64,000 nt of DNA, from the NCBI GenBank assembly GCA_029259635.1, contig JAJDEU010000056.1, positions 124,001 through 188,000 of the forward strand, read 5' to 3'. This DNA is from Planctomycetota bacterium. GTDB taxonomy: Bacteria; Planctomycetota; UBA1135; GCA-002686595. The translations under genes were made by a program, and so were the position numbers. Position 1 is the first letter of the stretch; every line of letters starts with the position of its first letter. This document shows, piece after piece, positions 16,575-24,507 of the stretch. Under the pieces are notes generated by a model that did not search any database, had not been told where the DNA came from, and was given only the letters and a program-made list of their open reading frames with translations.

Positions 16575-19283
16575 TTAGTTCTCGTACTCTTCGACGACAG
16601 CGCCCCCGCCAACGCCCGCACCCACCTTCAAAGAGCCCACCTCGATGAATTCCCCGGTAAGGGGCAACCCCTCGCCAGCGTTCGCCTCAGAATGAATCTC
16701 TTCGATGCGTGCTTCGATCGCCGATTGAGCCAGGTCCTCGGCGGTCGCGGGCAAAATGTTCTGCAACTCCAAGCTCGAGAGCTGGCCACTCACCGCGACG
16801 AAGGGATAGAGACCGGCCGGCTTGCCATCGGAGGTCAGAATCAGCTCGTAGCTTCCCGGTGCAAGGTCGAGCTCTCGATCGCCGCCCAATCTGCCGCTGA
16901 GAACAACGGTGCCGACCTCGGCGTCACTCGAAATCAGGAAGAAGTAATCAGAGCTTCGAGCCGTGCCCTCTTCGTTATCCACCGTCCAAGCAAGCTTCGC
17001 GGGCGGATCGAGCGACAGCAGCCCCCAGTCCACATCTTCGCCGGCGCGAAGCACAACCTCACCGAGGTCCTTCCAACCACGTGTCTCCGCGCCGACCTCG
17101 ATCCGATAAACACCTGCGGGCAGACCCTCAAAACGGACCTGGCCTTCGCCATCACTCAAAGTGGCCAGCCCCCGTCCGGCCGCGTCGTTCCACAGTCGCA
17201 CATGTGCCGAGGCTGCCTCTCCGAGTTCGTCTTTGACAGCGAACTCGAAGTCGGCGGTCGCGCTCTCCACGATTAAGTCATAGCGCCCGCCTGGCTGCAC
17301 ATCATTCGCAACATGTGCGGGAAGAGTCGCCCAGGCTCCGGGTTGCCTGACGAGCAAGCGATAGGACGAACTGGGAACATTTGGAATGGAAAACTCACCG
17401 TGCTCGTCGGCGACAGCAAGAGCCGCCCAACCGCGACTGTCCGACACGCTCTCGAGTTCCACTGTGCAACCCGCGAGTGCGTGGCCGTCGACATCGCGAA
17501 CCGAGCCACTCACCTCTTGCCCGCGCTCTAACCGAAACTCGTGAAAGAGATCGTCGCCTTCGACGACTTCTTTCGCCCACGTATCGCGACCGAATCGCCC
17601 ACCACCGGCGACGACTTTCCACTCTCCAGCATCCGCCCACTCGAACGAAAATCTGCCCGCGCTATCGGTGAGTTTGGTGACCTTCAAAGCTCCATTTACG
17701 AAGAGGGTTATGGCTGCAGCGCGCGCAATCTCCCCGCTCGAATCGCGAACGACGCCTGAGAATCGGGAGGGCTGTCCCCGATCGGACTTGCCTAGAGTTT
17801 GATCGCTGAAGTAGTGCTCCCCCGAAACGAGATTGAGCCAATCGCCGCCCGCCCTCGGAGCGGACTCTCGCGAAATATCGAGCCCCGCTGCAAGGGATTG
17901 GAAGTAGAGCGAATCCTCGCTGCCCTTCGCAGTGAACCCACCGATCGACCAGCCGGGCCGCGGCGAGTTTTCGAGCCAGTGGCCGGCCCTCGAGAGCTCC
18001 TCGACATCGACGATTCCATTCAAGCTCCACTTGCCTTTCATTGCAGGAGACCCCGCCTCACCCGAGCGAGGTGCGGGCTCTCTCAGAAACTGCTCGCTGT
18101 TATAGGGCAGGGCGACAAACCCGACATGTACCGATCCGGCCGCTGCCTGAAACCGGCGCAAGCCCGACCAAGTCCCATCAGGCATTTGAACGGCAAACAC
18201 CATTTCCGCAGTAGAGTCCAGTAGCTTCCAGCAAGCGCCGACATGACCGGCTGCGTCGGATTGCTCGATCTCATTGAGCGCCGAGCGGTTTTCACCCAAG
18301 TAGAGACGCGCGCCTTCCACGGGATGGCCGAAAGCATTGCAAACCAGCACCGAAAGGGCGGATTCATCGGTCATCAGTTCGAGCGTGCTCGGCTCGTGAT
18401 TCATGCTGGCTTGCGCCTCGACGGACTTGCGAGTCGCAGCGCTCTTCGATGAGGGACCCGCGTCGTTCTCCGCAAGGAGCTCCTCACTCTCGGCAGCGAC
18501 CACCGAGCGAGGTTCACCCTCGAGATTCAATTCAGCAACAGCTTCGTGTGTGCGTGATTCGGATGAATCCGTCTTCCACCACAACGCGCCGAGCACGGAG
18601 AGCGACAGGCTAAACAAGAGTGCAATCTTAATCGGAAGGGACATAGCGGGTACTCCAGGAGTTGAGCCCGGGATGAACTCCTCGGGCAGGGCTGGAGCTG
18701 ATTGAGTTGGCACGCTCGGGATCGTTTCCACCCGAACACCTGCCAACGGGGCCAGTCCCACGGACCACACCCCTCTTCCGCCCTGCACTTCTCGATCCAA
18801 CTCCATGCGAAGTTTTTCGAGCCCCCGATGGAGCTGACTCTTCACGGTCGCCGTCGAGCGCCCAAGCCGTTCGCCCAGTTCGTGAGGACTGAGTCCTTCG
18901 AAATAGCGCAAGTACAAGACGGTTTGGTATGGCTCGTCCAGTCCGAGACACGACTCGACCACCTGACCGAGTAGCGCCTTGCGCATGGCGAGGTCGTCGA
19001 CGGAAGCAGCGCTCGTTTGCTCGCGCTCTCCGCCAAACTCTTCGCGAGCCGCTCGACGTTGGTCCCCTCGAATACGCTTCAAGGCGAGCGAACGCACGAC
19101 GGTGCGAACCCACGCTTCGGGCCGCTTTACGGGAGCCGTCGGTCCGGCCAGAGTCGCCACCCAAGCGTCTTGAACGACATCGTCCGCCGCATGCTCATCG
19201 CCGAGCAGGCTCTTGGCGAGCCGCCTCAACGCTTTCGCATGTCGCAGTAAGTAGTCGGTGTTCAACGAATTGGGTGAGCTCAT
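16575..19283 (-). CDS. ECF sigma factor fused to a membrane segment and extracytoplasmic carboxypeptidase-regulatory-like domains
   Basis: One uninterrupted 902-residue frame. Residues 1-170 are an ECF sigma factor: region 2 (LLGDEHAADDVVQDAWVATL) and region 4 (YQTVLYLRYFEGLSPHELG with the helix-turn-helix RLGRSTATVKSQLHRG). A Pro-rich linker leads to one membrane span at about residues 219-236 (IALLFSLSLSVLGALWW). The remainder lies outside the membrane and contains repeated CnaB/carboxypeptidase-regulatory-like beta-sandwiches (GVVRDSSGEIARAAAITLF, GSVRDVDGHALAGCTVELE). Sigma factors carrying such tails are known in planctomycetes. The tail may act as a built-in sensor or anti-sigma-like anchor; that is inference. 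The start is ATG 19283; the open frame continues upstream without sense. An internal ATG with a good ribosome site lies at 18644. Confidence 0.85.
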   Translation of the reverse strand: MSSPNSLNTDYLLRHAKALRRLAKSLLGDEHAADDVVQDAWVATLAGPTAPVKRPEAWVRTVVRSLALKRIRGDQRRAAREEFGGEREQTSAASVDDLAMRKALLGQVVESCLGLDEPYQTVLYLRYFEGLSPHELGERLGRSTATVKSQLHRGLEKLRMELDREVQGGRGVWSVGLAPLAGVRVETIPSVPTQSAPALPEEFIPGSTPGVPAMSLPIKIALLFSLSLSVLGALWWKTDSSESRTHEAVAELNLEGEPRSVVAAESEELLAENDAGPSSKSAATRKSVEAQASMNHEPSTLELMTDESALSVLVCNAFGHPVEGARLYLGENRSALNEIEQSDAAGHVGACWKLLDSTAEMVFAVQMPDGTWSGLRRFQAAAGSVHVGFVALPYNSEQFLREPAPRSGEAGSPAMKGKWSLNGIVDVEELSRAGHWLENSPRPGWSIGGFTAKGSEDSLYFQSLAAGLDISRESAPRAGGDWLNLVSGEHYFSDQTLGKSDRGQPSRFSGVVRDSSGEIARAAAITLFVNGALKVTKLTDSAGRFSFEWADAGEWKVVAGGGRFGRDTWAKEVVEGDDLFHEFRLERGQEVSGSVRDVDGHALAGCTVELESVSDSRGWAALAVADEHGEFSIPNVPSSSYRLLVRQPGAWATLPAHVANDVQPGGRYDLIVESATADFEFAVKDELGEAASAHVRLWNDAAGRGLATLSDGEGQVRFEGLPAGVYRIEVGAETRGWKDLGEVVLRAGEDVDWGLLSLDPPAKLAWTVDNEEGTARSSDYFFLISSDAEVGTVVLSGRLGGDRELDLAPGSYELILTSDGKPAGLYPFVAVSGQLSSLELQNILPATAEDLAQSAIEARIEEIHSEANAGEGLPLTGEFIEVGSLKVGAGVGGGAVVEEYEN
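18642..18656 (-). promoter_or_regulatory. Possible internal ribosome binding site and start inside the sigma/CnaB fusion
   Basis: On the coding strand GGAG (18656-18653) stands 8 bases before ATG 18644, which would begin MSLPIKIALLF just before the membrane span (residue 214 of the long form). This site is stronger than anything seen at the long start. It would give a separate membrane-anchored product without the sigma domain. Confidence 0.4.
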
Positions 19284-19520
19284 CGGTCGGGCAAATGCAG
19301 GAGCAGTCGCTCCAACCTTGTCGATCCCGATCGGGCCGATCAGATGGCAACGAATTCTAAAACATTCGCCCTCCCCCTGGTTTCGGGTCCATGCACCGAC
19401 CCCTCCCGACGGCATTTCGCATCCCTTTCGGGTCAAATCGCGACCTTGTTCGATTCGAAGGGCGAACCCCCACAAGCCCATTCTTGCGAGAGCTCTCCCA
19501 CAACGCGAAGCTCTTCGGCC

Positions 19521-20714
19521 ATGGATGCCTCCGCTCCCGTCGATTCCCAGCCCGTCGAGTCCCCTCCCGAGAATCAGCTCGCGATCGTCATGTCGGGCGG
19601 CGGCGCGCGCGCGGCCTATCAAGTCGGCTGTCTCGCGCAGCTCGCTGAGAGCTTTCCGAAGTTCGAAGCTCAGATCTTGACCGGTGTCTCCGCCGGCGCG
19701 ATCAACGCAGTCGGGATGGCCGCGCATACCGGCGAGATGAGCGAACGCGTGGACAGGTTGTGCCACTTCTGGAGTGAGCTCACGATCGAGTCGGTGTTTC
19801 GAAGCACCTACACCGACCTCTTTCGGCGCGCGATCTTTTGGGGCGCGCGCCTGATCGGTGGCGGGCGAAAGATCCCCGGAGTCGAGCTGCAAGGCATGGT
19901 GGATACGACGCCGCTGTGGGCACACCTGCGCGAGGTCTTCGACACTCGGGGCGAAGAGATACCCGGTGTCGAGGCCAACTTGGCGAGCGGGAAGCTGCGC
20001 GCACTGGCGGTTACTGGCTCGAGCTACTCGAGCGGTCAAACGACCACCTGGGTTCAGGGCCGCGGCGTGTCCGACTGGAAGCGCGGGCACCGCGTCAGCG
20101 AACAGAGCAAGATCGGAGTGAACGAGGTGATGGCTTCGGCTGCGCTGCCGCTCTTGTTTCCCGCGGTGAAAGTTCGCGGGAGGTGGTATGGCGACGGAGG
20201 TATTCGGTTGACGGCTCCGCTCGCTCCGGCCATCCACCTGGGTGCTTCGCGCATTCTTGCGGTCTCCACCCGATATCAACCCACAGATGAAGAAGCGCGG
20301 GATCGATGTTTCATCGACAACTATCCGCCGCCCGCGCAAGTGATGGGCTCGCTTTTGAACGCCGTCTTCCTCGACCAACTCGACGGCGATGCGCTGCGAC
20401 TCGAGCGGACGAATAAGCTCCTCGCCATGCTGCCGGAAGGCGCTGACCCGACCCTGCGACCGATCGAGCTGTGCGTACTGCGTCCATCACTCGACCTAGG
20501 AGTCCTGGCCAACGAGTTCGAAGCGCGCCTGCCACGCCCATTCCGATTCATGACCCGCGGACTCGGCACGAAGGAGACTCGCAGCAACGACATGCTCAGC
20601 ATGCTGATGTTTCAGAAGGATTACGTTGAAGCTCTGATTCAGCTGGGGAGGCGAGATACCGCCCTTCGCGAAGAGGAACTGAGCCGTTTGCTCGATTCCC
20701 CGCTCGCGAAGTAG
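19521..20714 (+). CDS. Patatin-like phospholipase
   Basis: A 397-residue Ser/Asp lipid acyl hydrolase. The oxyanion-hole glycines are in SGGGARAAYQVG, the nucleophile Ser57 is in GVSAG, and the catalytic Asp225 is in YGDGGIRLTAPL: the three patatin signatures in order. No signal peptide is visible, so it acts in the cytoplasm or at the inner membrane. The C-terminal 130 residues have no further domain that I recognise. I start at ATG 19521; the frame is open further upstream but lies in the divergent promoter region shared with the sigma factor gene. A terminator-like hairpin follows before the M14 genes. Confidence 0.88.
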   Translation: MDASAPVDSQPVESPPENQLAIVMSGGGARAAYQVGCLAQLAESFPKFEAQILTGVSAGAINAVGMAAHTGEMSERVDRLCHFWSELTIESVFRSTYTDLFRRAIFWGARLIGGGRKIPGVELQGMVDTTPLWAHLREVFDTRGEEIPGVEANLASGKLRALAVTGSSYSSGQTTTWVQGRGVSDWKRGHRVSEQSKIGVNEVMASAALPLLFPAVKVRGRWYGDGGIRLTAPLAPAIHLGASRILAVSTRYQPTDEEARDRCFIDNYPPPAQVMGSLLNAVFLDQLDGDALRLERTNKLLAMLPEGADPTLRPIELCVLRPSLDLGVLANEFEARLPRPFRFMTRGLGTKETRSNDMLSMLMFQKDYVEALIQLGRRDTALREEELSRLLDSPLAK

Positions 20715-20827
20715 CGCAGTTGGACTTCGTTCGCTCTTTGGAATCGCTCCGCCCACCGACCCGCCGTCGCGCACTCCGCTCGCGCTAGCTAAGGTGGGCC
20801 CCCCGTCCATCGGACGGCCCCCATCTC

Positions 20828-20858
20828 CGGGCAGGTTGAACCCGCCCGTTTTCTCTTT
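20828..20858 (+). terminator. Rho-independent terminator or leader hairpin between patatin and M14 genes
   Basis: CGGGC (20828-20832) pairs with GCCCG (20844-20848), and GG with CC inside one mismatch. The stem is followed directly by TTTTCTCTTT. It sits 10 bases before the next start codon, so it could also act as an attenuator for the M14 genes. Confidence 0.55.
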
Positions 20859-20868
20859 CGAGATCGCC

Positions 20869-22614
20869 ATGCATGAACTCGCTCTCGCGCTGTGCGCAGC
20901 CACGACCTTTGCTCTCTCCGGACCGGAAGACTCGCCCTCCGAGCTCAAGCTCCTCGACCATGCCGGTCTAACCGCTGCGATTGCCCAAATCGGAACCGCA
21001 CATCCGGGCGTCGCAACCGTGCTCCCGATCGGTACCTCGCGAGAGGGACGCTCGATCGAAGCCGTAGAGCTCAGCGGAGCGGAGGCTCCTGGCAAACCCG
21101 CAATCTTGATCGTCGCGAACCTAGATGGTCCCGACGTCTTCGACAGCGCTGTGGCTCTGGAGCACGCCACTCAATTGGCAGAGGGATACGGCAGCGACGA
21201 TGCGATCACCGCGCTGCTCGACACCACCACGTTGTTGATTATTCCCCGCGCAAACCCAGACGCCGCGGAAGCGCGCTTTGTGTCTCCGCGATGGGAGCGC
21301 AACGTCGGTGGACGCGGGGTAGACAATGATCGAGACGGAAGAACCGGCGAGGACCCCCCCTCCGACGTCGATGGCGACGGTGCGATTACGCAGATTCGCG
21401 TTCTGGATCCCGAGGGAACTTGGATCGTCGATCCGACCGATGAGCGCGTGCTCGTCGAAGCGGACCCCAAGCAGGGCGAGCGCGGAAAGTATCGGGTCTG
21501 GACCGAGGGTCGCGACCTCGACGGCGACGAACAAATCGCGGAAGACCCCGTGCTCGACACGCGCTTGAATCGAAACTTCCCCAGTGGTTGGGAAGAGCAC
21601 GCGGACGACGCGGGCTTGTTTCCTTCGGACGAACCCGAAGTACGCGCGTTGATGGAGTTCGTCATGCTGCGCGACGATCTCGCGCTCGTTTTGTGCTACG
21701 GCGCTCCAGAGAATCTCGTCGAGAAGCCGAGCTCGGTGAAGGACGATGCGAAGAACGTGATGAGAATTCCCCCTGCCGGAATCCTGCAGTCGGATGCGGA
21801 CATGCTCGCCGTCCTTGCCAAGCACTACAAAGAGACGACGGAGAACGAGTCCAAGCGCGCGGCAAGCGACGAGGGTTCCTTCCAGCGTTGGGCCTATGAT
21901 CACCGCGGACTGATGACGCTCTCGGCGGTGCTCTGGCAGATGCCGGAAGAGTGGACCGAACCGGAACCGGACGAGGAGCCGGCGGAGGAGGTTTCCGACG
22001 AAGAGGCGGAGGAGGAGGAGGAGATGCCGGACGAGGGCGCGGAGAAGCCGAAGAAAGAAAAGCCGCCCGAGCCTTCGCCGGGCGCCAAGCGCATGAAGTG
22101 GGTCGATGGATCGGAAGAGAGCTGGCGCTTTGTTCCGTGGAAGAGTTTTGAGCACCCCGAGCTCGGCGCTGTGGAGATCGGCGGCTTTTCTCCTTTCGCG
22201 CTTACCGAGCCTCCGAAGTCCGAGTGGAACGCGATCGCCGAGCGCGAGTTTGAGTTCGTCAAGGAGCTCGGCTCTTACCTCGCTCGCGTCGAGCTCGCCG
22301 AGTGTGTCGCCATCGATCTGGGAGGCGGGCTCTGGCGCGTGGAAGCCACGGTGGAAAACCCATCGCTCCTGCCGCTGCAGTCTCGCTCGGCTCGCCGCAC
22401 CCGAACGATTCGCCCGGCGATGTTGTCCATCGAGCTGCCCGAAGGCGCGAAGCTCCTGGGCGGACAGGTACAAAAACAAATCAGCGACCTCGCCGGCAGC
22501 GGTGAACGCGAAGAGACGGTCTGGCTCGTTTCCATAGAGACTCCAGATCTCATTACTGTGTCGCTTGAAACGGTCAATGCAGGCGGCGCGACGATGCGTC
22601 CGGAGGTCAACTAA
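20869..22614 (+). CDS. Secreted M14 carboxypeptidase-like protein with lost active site
   Basis: A 581-residue paralogue of the next gene with a short signal peptide (LALALCAATTFALS). It keeps the M14 fold landmarks, including the Asp-rich insert DNDRDGRTGEDPPSDVDGDG and the substrate-site segment TRLNRNFPSGW. The zinc and catalytic residues are gone. The place of HGNE is NLDGPDV, the place of SFHNAGG is CYGAPEN, and the place of FTNEL is LSAVL. A very acidic low-complexity insert occupies residues about 360-405. It is therefore probably a non-catalytic partner or binding protein. Its TAA overlaps the ATG of the active paralogue (TAATG), so the pair is translated together. I start at ATG 20869 because the signal peptide follows. 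Confidence 0.8.
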   Translation: MHELALALCAATTFALSGPEDSPSELKLLDHAGLTAAIAQIGTAHPGVATVLPIGTSREGRSIEAVELSGAEAPGKPAILIVANLDGPDVFDSAVALEHATQLAEGYGSDDAITALLDTTTLLIIPRANPDAAEARFVSPRWERNVGGRGVDNDRDGRTGEDPPSDVDGDGAITQIRVLDPEGTWIVDPTDERVLVEADPKQGERGKYRVWTEGRDLDGDEQIAEDPVLDTRLNRNFPSGWEEHADDAGLFPSDEPEVRALMEFVMLRDDLALVLCYGAPENLVEKPSSVKDDAKNVMRIPPAGILQSDADMLAVLAKHYKETTENESKRAASDEGSFQRWAYDHRGLMTLSAVLWQMPEEWTEPEPDEEPAEEVSDEEAEEEEEMPDEGAEKPKKEKPPEPSPGAKRMKWVDGSEESWRFVPWKSFEHPELGAVEIGGFSPFALTEPPKSEWNAIAEREFEFVKELGSYLARVELAECVAIDLGGGLWRVEATVENPSLLPLQSRSARRTRTIRPAMLSIELPEGAKLLGGQVQKQISDLAGSGEREETVWLVSIETPDLITVSLETVNAGGATMRPEVN

Positions 22615-24359
22615 TGCTACTCCTCGCACTCTCTCTCACTGTTCTTCAGAGCTCCGACACTCAACCGCTGGACGGCTTTCCCGGTCTGGCCGCCGGACGC
22701 AAACCGACGGTCGAGATCGCCTGGAACCGGCTCTACGACTACGACGAGATCTACGCTCACTTCGACCGGCTCGCCCTGACCTACCCCAAACTCCTCACGA
22801 TGGAGGTCATCGGGCACAGCATCGAGAGCCGCGAGATGCGCGTCTACACGCTCAATAATCCGGAGACCGGATCCGCTTCGAGTAAGCCGGCCATGTGGAT
22901 CGACGGAAACGTCCACGGCAATGAAGTTCAGGGCGGCGAAGCGGTCGTCTACACCGCTTGGTACCTGCTCGAGAACTACGCGTCGAACGAGCGCGTGCGC
23001 GAGCTGGTCGACAGCTCTTCGTTCTATCTCTTGCCGATGGTCAATCCCGATGGCCGTGCGAGCTGGTTTCGGGATGCTCACTCGCCGCACTCGTCGCGAA
23101 CCGGAGTCATGCCGATCGACAGTGATCGCGACGGCCTGTTCGACGAGGACCCCCCGAACGACCTCGACGGCGACGGCAGCATCGTGCAGATGCGCAAGTA
23201 CATGCCCGGCGAGGGCACCCACCGCCTCGACCCCGATGATCCGCGCATCATGAATCGCGTGCCAGCCAACGATCGCGGAATTCGCGGGGACTGGATCTAT
23301 CTCGGTCAAGAGGGCATCGATGACGACGGCGACGGTCGCACGAACGAGGATGACGTCGGCGGCTACGACATGAATCGCGCCTGGCCTTCGATGTGGATGC
23401 CGGATCACGTTCAGTACGGCGCTGGCCCCTACCCGCTCTACTGGCCGGAAGCGCGCTCGATCGCACGCTTTCTCTACGAGCACCCGAACGTCGCCGCGGT
23501 GCAGTCCTTCCACAACGCGGGAGGAATGATCTTGCGCGGCCCCGGCGCCGAGAGCTTTGGCACCTACCCGCGCGGTGATCTGCGCGTGTTCGACGAGCTC
23601 GGCGAGGACGGCGAAAAGATGCTGCCCTTCTACCGCTACATGATTATCGCGAAGGATCTGTACACCGTCTTCGGCGGCTTCGCGACCTGGACCTACGAAG
23701 GGCTCGGCATCATCAGCTTTACGAACGAGCTCTGGACGAACGACCGCAACAGTCCCGACGACCGGCTGGGCAGCGATCGAGCCGAGCAACTGTGGTTCGA
23801 TGACCACCTGCTACAGGGTGCTGGCTTCGTGGACTGGCACGCCTATGACCATCCGCTGTATGGCGAGGTCGAGATCGGCGGCTTTCGCAAAGATGTCGGT
23901 CGCGTTCCGCCCTCTTTCTTGATCGAGGAGATGCTGCACCGCAACGCCATGTTCTGCCTGCGTCATGCGCGCGCGATGCCGTCGATCGTCTTCGAACCCA
24001 CCGTCCTCACGGACTTGGGCGATGGCGTCACCGCGATCGACGTCACCGTTCGCAACGACCACGCCATTCCGACGCGGACGGCGCGTGCGGCCGAACAAGG
24101 CATCGGCTCGCCGGACCTGTTCACGATCGAGGGCGAGAACGTCGAAGTTCTAGCCGGCGGATTCCGCTCGGATCGGTTCCGTCCCGAGCGTATTTCACTG
24201 GCCGAGCGAGAGCCCGAGCGCCTCGTTCGCGAGTCCGGTATCGGAGGGCGCCAGACGCTTCGAATCCGATGGTTCGTAAGCGGATCCGGCACTGTTCGCA
24301 TCCGTCATCTCTCCGAGAAGTCACGGGATGCAGAGGTCGAGATCAGCCTGGATTCGTAG
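22614..24359 (+). CDS. Secreted M14-family zinc carboxypeptidase
   Basis: A 581-residue metallocarboxypeptidase. The zinc ligands are His101 and Glu104 (NVHGNEVQ) and His300 (SFHNAGG). The catalytic base is Glu372 in FTNEL. The substrate-binding Asn/Arg are in GGYDMNRAW. Two Asp-rich inserts (DSDRDGLFDEDPPNDLDGDG and DDDGDGRTNEDDVGG) lengthen the protein compared with the roughly 300-residue catalytic domain. The C-terminal 150 residues form an accessory beta-rich domain. A short hydrophobic N-terminus (LLLALSLTVLQSS) fits export. It trims C-terminal residues from peptides outside the cytoplasm, probably for nutrition. It is coupled by a one-base overlap to its inactive paralogue upstream. 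Confidence 0.9.
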   Translation: MLLLALSLTVLQSSDTQPLDGFPGLAAGRKPTVEIAWNRLYDYDEIYAHFDRLALTYPKLLTMEVIGHSIESREMRVYTLNNPETGSASSKPAMWIDGNVHGNEVQGGEAVVYTAWYLLENYASNERVRELVDSSSFYLLPMVNPDGRASWFRDAHSPHSSRTGVMPIDSDRDGLFDEDPPNDLDGDGSIVQMRKYMPGEGTHRLDPDDPRIMNRVPANDRGIRGDWIYLGQEGIDDDGDGRTNEDDVGGYDMNRAWPSMWMPDHVQYGAGPYPLYWPEARSIARFLYEHPNVAAVQSFHNAGGMILRGPGAESFGTYPRGDLRVFDELGEDGEKMLPFYRYMIIAKDLYTVFGGFATWTYEGLGIISFTNELWTNDRNSPDDRLGSDRAEQLWFDDHLLQGAGFVDWHAYDHPLYGEVEIGGFRKDVGRVPPSFLIEEMLHRNAMFCLRHARAMPSIVFEPTVLTDLGDGVTAIDVTVRNDHAIPTRTARAAEQGIGSPDLFTIEGENVEVLAGGFRSDRFRPERISLAEREPERLVRESGIGGRQTLRIRWFVSGSGTVRIRHLSEKSRDAEVEISLDS

Positions 24360-24410
24360 AAAGGCTTCCGCAAAAACTCCGGCCGCGTGAAGCGGTTCAA
24401 GCTCTTATTA

Positions 24411-24476
24411 CAAACTCGGGGAGTTTGAGCTCGAACTCATCATTGGGATAAAGATTTACTACCCAGAGAGGTAGTA
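24411..24476. promoter_or_regulatory. Cluster of inverted repeats upstream of the Ser/Thr kinase gene
   Basis: CAAACTC-GGG-GAGTTTG (24411-24427) forms a 7-bp hairpin. GAGTT also pairs with AACTC at 24434-24438, so two mutually exclusive hairpins are possible. TACTACC-CAGAGA-GGTAGTA (24457-24476) is a second perfect 7-bp inverted repeat 31 bases before the kinase start. No T-run follows either. They could be operators, a leader switch, or the end of the M14 transcript. Confidence 0.4.
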
Positions 24477-24507
24477 TGCTGCCCCGGAACGCCACAGGCG
24501 TTCGACG

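Noticed and set aside
19284..20378. Upstream extension of the sigma-factor frame
   Set aside because: The 365 extra codons overlap the patatin gene on the other strand and show no recognisable protein; sigma region 2 begins right after ATG 19283.
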